This document shows, piece by piece, positions 49,601-57,758 of a DNA stretch of 64,000 nucleotides. The position numbers and the translations under genes were made by a program. The first letter of the stretch is position 1; each line of letters opens with the position of its first letter. Origin of the DNA: Anaerolineae bacterium (lineage in GTDB: Bacteria; Chloroflexota; Anaerolineae; 4572-78; J111); the NCBI GenBank assembly GCA_023382535.1, contig JAHDWA010000001.1, forward strand, positions 496,001-560,000, in the 5' to 3' direction. A model generated the notes under the pieces. The model made no database searches, had not been told where the DNA came from, and saw nothing but the letters and a program-made list of their open reading frames with translations.

Positions 49601-51717
49601 ACGAGATTATCCAAGTAAAAAGTATTTTGTATCCATGGGGTGTGCCGGTAGTTCGCACCATTACCATTCAACGGACCAGCGGCGCCGGAGTAACACGATA
49701 TGACAGCGGATGGAAAGCACAGGGGCCCGGCGTATATGATTTTTCTTATTACGTTGTAACAAATGGAACCAAAACAAAAGTTCCCAATCCATTTGAATTC
49801 CATCCCGGTGTAGTAAAAGGAGTCTACAACGTAACAGGCATAAAAGACACCGGGCGAATATATCGTCAGCCGGGAGCTGTTCCGGCTGATGATGTAATCA
49901 TGCAGGAAGTATTTTTTGATACAGATGTACTCATTGAAGATGTGAAATTAGGAGCATCAAATGGATTTGTACCGAGCAAAAAGCAAAGAGGGTTTGTTCA
50001 ATTAGCACCGTATCAAAAACCGCTAACGGCCAAGCAGTTTTATGATCTGTTGCAGGAAGAAGGAGGTCTGGGAGGCCCGCTTGATTGTGTAGTGGATGTA
50101 GGTCTTTCAGGGCAACCGATGCGTATTGTAAGGGTTGATGTAAGCGGCGTTGACAATTCCGGCTCGCATTTGTTTGCATCTACCGGTCATGGTTCATTGC
50201 AGCTGCCGAAAGAAGGTTCATGGAGTTTGGTAAAGCGGAAAGAAAATACAAAAGACATTGTTAGTATCAACGAAAACGCGGGTTTGCCGTTAATCCGTGA
50301 AGGCAAGTTAAATACCATTCCTACCCAGCCTTATCGTTTTGCCGACCCCGTTGATATCCTGCAAGCCTCCACACCGGCATCTGATTATGGAATACTACAT
50401 TCTACAGGATCGGAGAAAGTTTTATATCTGAGACCGACAATCCAGCGCAATGATGCAAATATCAAAAGCACCTTGCGGCCTTATTTTGCAGACAGCTTTG
50501 CCATACTTGGATCGGTGGCTATTTTCCCCAATCTGGATACTACTTTTCAGTTAGGAGCAACAGGTACCAACCTGGAAATAAAAGGCCCCGGTCTGTTGAA
50601 ACTGACTTCCGGCGGAAATTTCAAAGCGCCGGTTGGTTATACCAGAGACCTGCTCAATAATGGCGGCTCCCGGATTTATGTTGATTATTCCGATGTGGCC
50701 GGTTCAGGTGATACAACTGATGTCTCCTATTTGTTTGACTCGCAGGCGCCCGTACCGTGGCAAGCTAATTTGAAGAAACAAAGCATCGTCATAGATTTGT
50801 TGGCCTTCAAGAGTCTTATTACCGTAACCACAGAGTTTGATGCCGCCGCCGGCAAGCGGCCCGAAATGACGAAGCCCAAAACCAAATTCGGCTCTATTTT
50901 ACAGCCTATTGTTGATTTCTTAAGTTTCTTGGGTGACTTTGATATGTCACAGGCTTTGGCAGTTAGTATGGGAAATGCCACTACTCAAAGCTGGCAACCT
51001 AAATTTCAAGGTATATTAGATATTGAAATTGAATTTGAAACATTTCCTCCGCCTGCAAAACCGGAATTAACCATAAAGGTTGCCCATATCAAAGTAAGTG
51101 GCCCCGAAGAAGGAGAGGAAGTAAGTCCTCTACCGGTATTAATATTAGGTTGCGAAATTTCCCTCAAAGCATATTTTAATACCCTTCCTTACTCATTATC
51201 AACAGACGAACCCTCGACCGATATTGAGGTTGCTAAAAAAGAGATGATTTCCAGCGGAGCAACCTTAGAGATTGAGGGGGCAATACATATTCTATGCTTT
51301 ACTATAACCCCCAATGTTGCTGGAGTTTATTTTGTCGGGATCATAGGATTTGAATTTGGGATAGACGACAAAGAAGGAAAATCTTTTGGGTTTAAAGCTG
51401 CTCTTGGATTGGAGTTACGAGCAAAATGGCCGGTGGTCGGAGAAGTTGCTGTCATGATGGCCTTGGGAGTGGAGGTGGAGATCTCGGATGCCGGTAGCGG
51501 TGTATTTGCAATAATGATCTTTAAAGGCGAAGCCGAGTTGCTGGGGGGCATTATCATAATTGGTATTGCAATTGAAGCCAAAGGTGGTCAAGAAAAAGAA
51601 AGCAGCGGAGAAACGTTTGCTGTTTGTGAAGTAGAATTTGCGGTGGAAGTGTCTTTAGCGTTTGTTATACATTTTGAATTTGATGTAACCTGGCAGGAAA
51701 CGAAGCAAATATCATAA
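46645..51717 (+). CDS. Giant protein of unknown function (1690 aa)
   Basis: I do not recognise this 1690-aa protein. It has a strong AAGGAG site and no signal peptide. Most of it looks beta-rich with many short turns (Gly, Asn, Pro). Only the last ~180 residues stand out: alternating hydrophobic/charged strands with Gly turns (FGFKAALGLELRAKWPVVGE, MMALGVEVEISDAGSG, AELLGGIIIIGIAIEAKGG), which could form a sheet or lipid-facing barrel. The DNA is clearly more AT-rich than the flanks and rich in AAA, GAA and ATA codons, suggesting transfer, perhaps from Bacteroidota. It starts 33 bp after the DUF3105 stop and is 35 bp from the next giant gene. Confidence 0.75.
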   Translation: MDNLNVATALLQLTGNLSPVAGSTKRQLSQLRKDLIDVLQSQSLPEILAPGSRNLQAIFSSEPFITKNAINSIDEIVSKIQPVPERETLPSDIKVFRREVPLITSQHSSSVPKWAAGQKISYTLGPFTDNFGKLFWFDFYHIKRQIKVARGNAGAIFLTIPVKGFLSVSNTYSLDKGSIWFVSNHLSASAPAGAYTGLSIKKGKLRIDGAVSISGDTILIGNNDSCKLELELDQPSDAPALDTNTGDDAKQMDITLPGKVNLVCNPGAITLTQSDPMALKIYGDEYKFTYASQASQFDSVINRILVPFNPNVNRVTITNVQSQLFQPEQAALIKLSAWALPVTLTGNINQLGEASGSGAICFITDEGLLATWKGFEKGPAKLKKCYLMAEPGRIALTATQAFVRDGRQQFELWEENNPTKKIRAQANLNYPKQFTVLYNSLSNGNETVMLMELKSNFTVDRPLRADSQRLKIHTDKTELVLIEIKSVKYVFIQAKDVLQRLIANKLLEELHPIAFALSNALIKTTPVDDLYLTGILENEKKINKGAVAIVCHIYNLIPSLPDPYVSSYKIAFSGDYYRERVSSTTGYGGYKSASGVSLLSFIQWPVPDKPLTTFAFVETNPGDLQVAMSLPERPAHQNIDVLSSGEVTYPKDQGTAAQNPQTFLPYRIKISQVQEVTEEDETNSQNLRSYFDDVLHTSQEQIYMLDVSTNADLLGVGLNIFGRRDDHNREALAASSSKFPFIVVGVDLSTFAANTKLYTLPQIQWEPIRTIQNPEVKPYPFPSPATSPDTGAPTIIGTEVYDLVPIAPRAVVNKIITAYNHKTNPAKVAGLFTLPFGMKVVALWDNAFDNSKQGASISLNQPKFEKDKVEGGIQISVLATSPDIGDDFETAGFKGATIQTRNLIELLTGNIPLDDEGKPLSVLGPVVDTIFNNEFKPGGANQRVPVHRIDFSGYGATLFSNWLNPNAAIAATSQARFDVWIGRTSHEIIQVKSILYPWGVPVVRTITIQRTSGAGVTRYDSGWKAQGPGVYDFSYYVVTNGTKTKVPNPFEFHPGVVKGVYNVTGIKDTGRIYRQPGAVPADDVIMQEVFFDTDVLIEDVKLGASNGFVPSKKQRGFVQLAPYQKPLTAKQFYDLLQEEGGLGGPLDCVVDVGLSGQPMRIVRVDVSGVDNSGSHLFASTGHGSLQLPKEGSWSLVKRKENTKDIVSINENAGLPLIREGKLNTIPTQPYRFADPVDILQASTPASDYGILHSTGSEKVLYLRPTIQRNDANIKSTLRPYFADSFAILGSVAIFPNLDTTFQLGATGTNLEIKGPGLLKLTSGGNFKAPVGYTRDLLNNGGSRIYVDYSDVAGSGDTTDVSYLFDSQAPVPWQANLKKQSIVIDLLAFKSLITVTTEFDAAAGKRPEMTKPKTKFGSILQPIVDFLSFLGDFDMSQALAVSMGNATTQSWQPKFQGILDIEIEFETFPPPAKPELTIKVAHIKVSGPEEGEEVSPLPVLILGCEISLKAYFNTLPYSLSTDEPSTDIEVAKKEMISSGATLEIEGAIHILCFTITPNVAGVYFVGIIGFEFGIDDKEGKSFGFKAALGLELRAKWPVVGEVAVMMALGVEVEISDAGSGVFAIMIFKGEAELLGGIIIIGIAIEAKGGQEKESSGETFAVCEVEFAVEVSLAFVIHFEFDVTWQETKQIS

Positions 51718-51752
51718 CATTCAATTCTTAAAATCGGCGAAAGGTTAAAACA

Positions 51753-54700
51753 ATGGCTATCTCATCCACTAAACTGACGATGATGCCCTTCCCACAACAT
51801 TGGGATGGCGCGGTTTTAAAATTGAATATGCTTGTTTTACCTCATGAGGATCCTACAGCTCCCTTTGCAGTAAACATACCTCCCGGGGTTAATGCGCCGG
51901 AATTTGCAAATGCCAAACTAAAGTTCAATGCCATGCTAATTGGCAGCCTGGATATGATGCCCCGCCCCGCGGATGTGACCCAAATCGTTCCACTAAACAC
52001 AACAGCACCGGCTGATTCACTGAGTCTATTTAAACAACTGGCCAAATCATTTAACATCACTAAGCCCTCCAATGTCATCAATCCGGCCAGCGCCGCCACA
52101 TTTATACAGAAATATTTACCAAAGAGCTACCGCAGCTCTTTTTCGTTCTCTCAGCCCCGCACCCCTTATGCCAAAATTGACGACAGTTATTATTGTGCAA
52201 TTAAAACAAAAAAGGAAGGTATGCCGAAACCCGTTTACAGCACCGATGAAGTAAGCTGGGGGAAAGTTTTTGCCTTGGCCTTACGTCAACCGGTATTAGC
52301 CCGAAAATTAGGATTTGTGTATGAAGTAGATGTCAATTTACCGGCAGGCGTATATCAAGACGGGGGTTGGTTGTACGTCGACCTGGACGCTACCAGCGAT
52401 TATCACGCCCAAATATTAGCTCAACCCGATATTGTTAAGCGCTACGCCGCGCGGATTCCTTCCTTGTCGTCGCCAAGGCATCTCTTTGCGGCAGTGCAGT
52501 TTCCAGTTTCCGATTTACCTGTTCCGGGCAATTATGACTCTATTTTTATTGAAGCCGAAGATTATGATGATGGCTTTGCTAAGATAGTACACTGCATGCA
52601 ACCTGTGAGCGCCAACCTGCTGCTTGAACCCGGACAGGAAAGTGAAGGGCTTCCTCCGACACGTGATTTTGGTATTCGCTTATGTTGGGACGATGAGCAA
52701 CTGCTGATATGGCAAAACCGGCAAATGACGATTGACCCTGATCTAGGAAGCAGACTGGATGCGCCAATGGGGATATTTAACTATCGCGTCGATGTAAGGA
52801 CGAGTGGAGAAGATGACACAAAATGGAATTCATTGGTGAAAGTGCAAGGAGAATTGGTCTTAAACGAAATAAATCTGGGTAATATTAATGCTGAATTAGG
52901 CGTGGAGGTGGGCCCGGTACAATTAGACGGACAAAAGCAGGGAGTATTTTGGCTGCCATCCTACTTTACCCAATGGACAGGCGCATCTTTGATCATTAAA
53001 GATGAAAGAGCGGCTAAACTTGCCGGAACAGATTCCATCCTGAAGAAACAAATGCAGCCGGTAGATGCGGAAAAAGTGCCTCTCTTATATGGTGAGACTT
53101 ATGATTTTCGGGTAAGATTTGCGGATACCACTGGCGGAGGACCGGACGAAAAGGACATTCCCATCAATGGTTCACCTGCCCCGTTTGCAACGTGCCGTTT
53201 CCGGAGATATGTGCCTCCGCAAAAAGTTCGTGTGCCCGGCCTTGAATCCGATCAACCGCCACAAACGCCGCCCAGCAGTTATAAAATTTACCGGCCTTTA
53301 CTGGGATACCCTTCCCTTTTATATACCGGCCTGCCCAATGCGTATAATTTGCTTTTAGCCGATTTTCCAAATGCGTTGGCTGAGAAGAGAGAAGCAGCTT
53401 ATCCCGATCCTGATGTATCTTTCGTGCAGATCGACGTGGACATCAAAGCGTTGGAAATGGATACCCTCCTATCCAAGCATGGCCAAGAATCTTATTACCA
53501 TTTATTTAGCACCATTAGATCATTTCCAGCGGATTTAACCCAGCCTTTTGAAATGCAAGTTGAATTCCATGACGCAGCCGTAGTTAAGTTTGGAGATGAA
53601 GCTGATTTAGGTGATTTACCGCTTACCACCCATACTTCTCCCTTAAGATTGCCAACATCGAGAGACGTTCGTATCCGGATCATACCCGTATGCAATGAAG
53701 ACCCAATGTTGGCTTACTTCGGCAGCCAGGAAACGCGATTTGGCAAACCTGTATTCATTTATACCAGAGCTGAAGCGCGGGATGAAAGATCGCTGTTTAT
53801 CAATGAGAGCCCGGCCCGCCAGTTTCAATCCATACTTTTGCAGCCTGATCCTATTCCCACACCCAATTTGGCAGCGCTTATGATAGTGAGCGGGCAGGCT
53901 ACAGATACGCCTGCGAATTTATTCCAACGATTGGCAGAACAATTGCAGTTGGATACTTCCGGTACATCATTATTCGCCAAGCCGGGCAAAAGAGTTGTTT
54001 TTGGGTGCGCTAAAGGCATACGGCATACCCTATCGCCGGAACATGCCACCATTACTTTTGCCAATAAAACAGATCTGGTACATCAGTGGATTCCAACAAT
54101 CATATTGGACATTAATAGAGACTGGTCGTGGGATGGGTTAGGCCTCATAAGCTTTGAAATAAAACGGGGCGATACCGAGCTTGTGGGTGTGATTGAACTA
54201 AAAAATATGGTAAGCATAACCGCCCTCAAAAATGCAGATAGAAGCCATACCCGGATTATATTCTTCGATGCAGTTGATCCCAAAGAATTTCCAGGGGCCT
54301 TTCCCAAGCCAATGGAACTGAAATATATGGTAACGGCGCATTTTAAAAAACCTCCTACCCAGCAGGATCCGGATAAAGAACTGTCCATGACAGTACCGGT
54401 TGCTGTTCCCCCTGCACAGGTTCCTAAAATTGTCTCAGCAGGAATCGCCTTAAGTCCATACGTCCGTAGTGAAGATTATTCTGCCACAGAAATTAGACAA
54501 AAGGTATTATGGGTTGAATTTGAAGAACCCGTGCAAAACCCAGACGACGATTATTTCGCCTTTGTGAAAGCTTATTCTCCCGATCCTTTATTATTGAAGG
54601 ATAATGAGCCTGTTCAGGACCCGAAAGAAAATATTCCTTTCCTTCCTCCAGAATTGATAAGGGTTATAACCGCTGGTCAATCAGATGACAGAGCAGGATT

Positions 54701-55355
54701 GAATGCCTGGCAACAACTTGTTCCTTGTACCGAGATTTCGCCAAGACATTTTATAGTACCTCTTCCTCCGGGGCTAAACGCGGAATCGAATGAGCTATTT
54801 GGCTTTTTTGTCTATGAGTTCTGTGTAGGTCATTCCAGAGTTTGGTGTACCGCTCAATCAAGATTTGGAAGGGCTATCAGGGTTACCGGCGTTCAACATC
54901 CTGCTCCCCAGTTAACGTATTCCGTTACTCGTACCCATGATGCCATTATCTTAGCTGCCCCCTATGCAACGCCTGTATTTGAAGGACGGAGTTTGTTACC
55001 CATTTATCCGCAAACAGAAATCTGGGGTGTTTTATACACGCAGGTTATGCAAGTAGATGGGAAGGATTTTAGAAATATTCTACTGCGCGAAAAGAGAATG
55101 ATAATAGAAAGAAAGCATATTGATAAGGAAAGGCAGGAAGCTACGAAGAAGTATGGAATCTGCGGATGGACGCAAACGGAAGTTCGAGCAATGTTGCTTT
55201 ATCTCGGGCTGCCGGAAAATTCACCATTGAGTGTAATGGCAATTGAAATGATCCCGAATTTTGAACACGTTAATGAACCTTTGAGTGGGGATTTAGGAAA
55301 AATGCGCATCTATAGAACGTCAACACTTGAACCGGTACCTGAAATTTGTGTGTAA
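51753..55355 (+). CDS. Giant partner protein of unknown function (1200 aa)
   Basis: This 1200-aa protein is also unrecognised, with the same AT-rich composition as its upstream neighbour and a GAAAGG site. No signal or membrane segment. It looks like a string of beta domains. One portion resembles an Fn3-like strand pattern (LLYGETYDFRVRFADTTGG), and others read FSTIRSFPADLTQPFEMQVE and LTYSVTRTHDAIILAAPYAT. The C-terminus turns helical and charged (LREKRMIIERKHIDKERQEA). With the 1690-aa gene it forms a two-gene cassette inserted between the DUF3105 gene and the sortase gene. Candidate roles (surface assembly, toxin delivery, structural particle) are guesses. Confidence 0.75.
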   Translation: MAISSTKLTMMPFPQHWDGAVLKLNMLVLPHEDPTAPFAVNIPPGVNAPEFANAKLKFNAMLIGSLDMMPRPADVTQIVPLNTTAPADSLSLFKQLAKSFNITKPSNVINPASAATFIQKYLPKSYRSSFSFSQPRTPYAKIDDSYYCAIKTKKEGMPKPVYSTDEVSWGKVFALALRQPVLARKLGFVYEVDVNLPAGVYQDGGWLYVDLDATSDYHAQILAQPDIVKRYAARIPSLSSPRHLFAAVQFPVSDLPVPGNYDSIFIEAEDYDDGFAKIVHCMQPVSANLLLEPGQESEGLPPTRDFGIRLCWDDEQLLIWQNRQMTIDPDLGSRLDAPMGIFNYRVDVRTSGEDDTKWNSLVKVQGELVLNEINLGNINAELGVEVGPVQLDGQKQGVFWLPSYFTQWTGASLIIKDERAAKLAGTDSILKKQMQPVDAEKVPLLYGETYDFRVRFADTTGGGPDEKDIPINGSPAPFATCRFRRYVPPQKVRVPGLESDQPPQTPPSSYKIYRPLLGYPSLLYTGLPNAYNLLLADFPNALAEKREAAYPDPDVSFVQIDVDIKALEMDTLLSKHGQESYYHLFSTIRSFPADLTQPFEMQVEFHDAAVVKFGDEADLGDLPLTTHTSPLRLPTSRDVRIRIIPVCNEDPMLAYFGSQETRFGKPVFIYTRAEARDERSLFINESPARQFQSILLQPDPIPTPNLAALMIVSGQATDTPANLFQRLAEQLQLDTSGTSLFAKPGKRVVFGCAKGIRHTLSPEHATITFANKTDLVHQWIPTIILDINRDWSWDGLGLISFEIKRGDTELVGVIELKNMVSITALKNADRSHTRIIFFDAVDPKEFPGAFPKPMELKYMVTAHFKKPPTQQDPDKELSMTVPVAVPPAQVPKIVSAGIALSPYVRSEDYSATEIRQKVLWVEFEEPVQNPDDDYFAFVKAYSPDPLLLKDNEPVQDPKENIPFLPPELIRVITAGQSDDRAGLNAWQQLVPCTEISPRHFIVPLPPGLNAESNELFGFFVYEFCVGHSRVWCTAQSRFGRAIRVTGVQHPAPQLTYSVTRTHDAIILAAPYATPVFEGRSLLPIYPQTEIWGVLYTQVMQVDGKDFRNILLREKRMIIERKHIDKERQEATKKYGICGWTQTEVRAMLLYLGLPENSPLSVMAIEMIPNFEHVNEPLSGDLGKMRIYRTSTLEPVPEICV

Positions 55356-55426
55356 AAGGACGCGCCCATGAAACATAAATGGATTTTTATGTCGTAACCC
55401 CATAATGGAGAGAATGGAAGCGAGGT

Positions 55427-56302
55427 ATGCCAATACAGGGCCAATCTCTTAATGATTTGAGCGTGGAAGAATTAGAGGAATTGATCCGTCAACGCCGGAC
55501 TCGACTAAAACAGTTAATCTCTTTTCCTCTGGTGACGCAGGACAAGCCAAACCAGGTGGAGGCTGGCCGACGTTGGCGTCGGGGGTGGGAAAAAATCCTC
55601 TTCGCCATCGAAATCTTGCTCATCATAGCCTTACTGTTCATTTTTGGTATCTCAGCCCGAGGCTGGTTAGCTTTGCGCCAAAAGTTACCGCTTGACGGCA
55701 TAACCCTTATCTCCGAACCGGTGCTGGCCGCCTCGCCGGTCGAGTCCGGGGCGCCGACGCCGATTCCCCCCATCGGTTGGCGTGAATTACCGTTGGATCG
55801 CCAGGCGGCGGCGACCGAGCCGCAGAATCAATCCCTGAAAGCGCCGGAACACCTGAAACGATGGCTTCAACCGGCCAACACCGCGCCGCCTCTGTCCCTG
55901 CCAGAGCCGGCAGTTCAACCCGCCACGCGCCTTGTCATCCCCTCCATTAACGTTGACGCTCCGGTAGGCGAGGGTACAGAATGGGAGTCGCTCAAATATC
56001 GAGTGGGACACCATCCCGGTACTGCCAATCCTGGCCAACGCGGAAATATGGTGCTGGCGGCCCATAACGACATCTATGGTGAAATCTTCCGTTATCTGCC
56101 CGATGTGTCCATTGGTGAGATTTTAACACTTTACGCCGGAGAACAAGCCTTCCGCTATCAGATCACCGAGCGGCGCATCATTCGCCCGGAGCAGGTAGAA
56201 GTGATGCTGCCGACCACCGGACCAACCATTACCCTTATCTCTTGCTATCCCTACTTGATTGATACCCACCGGATCGTTTTGTTTGGGGATTTGGCGGGTT
56301 GA
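55427..56302 (+). CDS. Sortase (class D/E/F-like)
   Basis: This 291-aa protein has one membrane segment (about 60-78), a Pro-rich linker and a sortase beta-barrel from about 170. Catalytic residues are H213 (VLAAHND), C273 (LISCYPY) and R282 (THRIVLFG), the complete His-Cys-Arg set. RLVIPSINVDAPVG begins the fold. Sortases join surface proteins with a C-terminal sorting motif to the cell wall or to each other. No neighbouring protein shows an LPxTG-like signal with a hydrophobic tail, including the giant proteins. Short spacing after the giant genes does not prove co-transcription; the composition returns to the higher-GC background here. Confidence 0.9.
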   Translation: MPIQGQSLNDLSVEELEELIRQRRTRLKQLISFPLVTQDKPNQVEAGRRWRRGWEKILFAIEILLIIALLFIFGISARGWLALRQKLPLDGITLISEPVLAASPVESGAPTPIPPIGWRELPLDRQAAATEPQNQSLKAPEHLKRWLQPANTAPPLSLPEPAVQPATRLVIPSINVDAPVGEGTEWESLKYRVGHHPGTANPGQRGNMVLAAHNDIYGEIFRYLPDVSIGEILTLYAGEQAFRYQITERRIIRPEQVEVMLPTTGPTITLISCYPYLIDTHRIVLFGDLAG

Positions 56303-56440
56303 TTTCCCCTGGGTTGGCGTTGATGGCCTTTTTCACCACCGAGTACGCTGAGTGGGTAGAGATTTGTTAAAATTTCGTCAATTCGTGCCTGTGGTGTATT
56401 ATCCGCTTAAACCCAGGAGATAGAGTTGACGAGGTGAACC

Positions 56441-56776
56441 GTGGACATTTTACGAGCCATCCTTTTGTTCATCCTGGCCGGGCTGGCCGAAATTGGGGGG
56501 GGCTGGCTGGTCTGGCAGTGGCTGCGTACCGGCTGGGGACTGAGTTGGGGTTTGGTCGGTGGAGCAGTTTTGTTTTTATATGGGGTACTGCCGACACTGC
56601 AAACTGAACCCGCCTTCGGGCGGATTTACGCGGCTTATGGCGGTATCTTTGTCATCCTGTCTATTCTGTGGGGCTATTGGGTAGACGGCTGGCAACCTGA
56701 CCGCTTTGATCTACTGGGCGCGGCCATCGCCTTGGTCGGCGTGGCAGTAATTATGTGGGGACGACACTGGTTTTAG
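56441..56776 (+). CDS. YnfA/UPF0060-family small membrane protein
   Basis: This 111-aa protein has four membrane segments. Family sequence includes [40 protein letters not shown] and [20 protein letters not shown]0060 proteins resemble small multidrug-resistance-type transporters, but their substrate is not firmly known. GTG start with a GAGGTG stretch nearby. A strong terminator follows the gene. It stands alone between the sortase and the minus-strand two-component cluster. Confidence 0.9.
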   Translation: MDILRAILLFILAGLAEIGGGWLVWQWLRTGWGLSWGLVGGAVLFLYGVLPTLQTEPAFGRIYAAYGGIFVILSILWGYWVDGWQPDRFDLLGAAIALVGVAVIMWGRHWF

Positions 56777-56804
56777 CCCGGCGTTGGTGCATTTTAGATA
56801 AAGA

Positions 56805-56835
56805 AAAGGCTCCCGAAACAGGAGCCTTTCTTTTT
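56805..56835 (+). terminator. Strong Rho-independent terminator
   Basis: AAAGGCTCC (56805-56813) pairs perfectly with GGAGCCTTT (56821-56829) around a 7-nt loop, followed by a T run at 56831-56835. The A run upstream would also let it act for the minus strand after the 56941 gene. Confidence 0.85.
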
Positions 56836-56940
56836 GTTAGAGGATTGCGGCAAGCTTATGCCAAATCCGCGTAATTTTTTACTGAGGTGGAGGCGTAAGC
56901 GCCTGATTAGACACCATTTTTCTAAACTTAACGGCCCTGC

Positions 56941-57618
56941 TCAGTCATCACCCCCATGGCCGGAGTGATCGCCACCACCGGAATGGTCGTTGTGACCACC
57001 GTCGTCACCGCCACTATCGTGACCACTGTCCCCGCCGCCGTTATCGTGACCACTGCCGCCAGTGCCATCGTAACCGTTACTATCACTGCCAGAATTGCCA
57101 CCCCCTGGGCCGACCAGGTTGCCACTGAGGCCGGAGTTGCCGCTGTTGTGTTCTTGTTCCCGTTCCTGGTGATGTTCTTGCTCCTGTTGCCCGCTATGAT
57201 CATTGTTGTTAACATCGTCGTTGTCATTGGCGTTATCATGGACGTCGTCGTCGTTGCCATTGACATTGGCCTGGCTATTATCATTGCTGTTTTCATTAAT
57301 ATTAGCGTTGCTGTTGTCGTATTTCTGGGGTCGGAGTTGGTCTCGAAGTTGGTCGTGGTTTTGAAGTTGGTCTTGATCTCGATCCTGGAGATGATCCTGA
57401 TCGTGCAGCGGGTCTTGATCCCACTCTTTATCTCGCTCTTGCTCCTGGTCTTGTTGTCGGTCAGGCGTAATGTCGCTGACCGGCTCGTTAAAATCGGCCT
57501 GGACCTGGTCCGAAGCAGGGGCGGAGTTAGCAGCAGTTGTGCAGCCGGCCAGGACCAAACCTAAGACAATAGTGAGAATAGGTACAAAATTTTTAAGATG
57601 GAGTTTTAGGCGTTTCAT
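56941..57618 (-). CDS. Low-complexity Asp/His/Asn/Gly-rich lipoprotein
   Basis: This protein of about 225 aa starts with a lipoprotein signal ending VLAGC (Cys about residue 22). After a short spacer the sequence is almost all Asp, Gln, His and Arg (repeats of DQxxLQD type), then Asn/Asp, then Gly/His/Asp (GGGDSGHDSGGDDGGHNDHS). No fold is expected. The acidic and His-rich tail could sequester metals such as copper or zinc at the surface (inference). The ATG at 57618 has an AGGAGAAAA site; the longer reading is rejected. It lies after the histidine kinase gene, with a gap of 140 bp. Confidence 0.7.
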   Translation of the reverse strand: MKRLKLHLKNFVPILTIVLGLVLAGCTTAANSAPASDQVQADFNEPVSDITPDRQQDQEQERDKEWDQDPLHDQDHLQDRDQDQLQNHDQLRDQLRPQKYDNSNANINENSNDNSQANVNGNDDDVHDNANDNDDVNNNDHSGQQEQEHHQEREQEHNSGNSGLSGNLVGPGGGNSGSDSNGYDGTGGSGHDNGGGDSGHDSGGDDGGHNDHSGGGDHSGHGGDD

Positions 57619-57758
57619 AAGTTTTCTCCTGTTATAAAAGATAGGCAAGCCTACCTCGGGGTTATTGACCACTTATACAGTCGGAGAAATTAGTGAAAAG
57701 TTACGCAAATTCCTTAATTTGTGTCTCAATATCTCATTGAGTTGGACAATTACCAAGT

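Noticed and set aside
51327..51581. Minus-strand frame over the end of the 1690-aa gene
   Set aside because: A shadow of the alternating-strand region on the coding strand.
56956..57564. Long plus-strand reading frame opposite the Asp/His-rich lipoprotein
   Set aside because: Its Val/Ile-rich sequence is the mirror of low-complexity Asp/His codons, and it has no ribosome site; the minus-strand lipoprotein has a signal peptide and lipobox.
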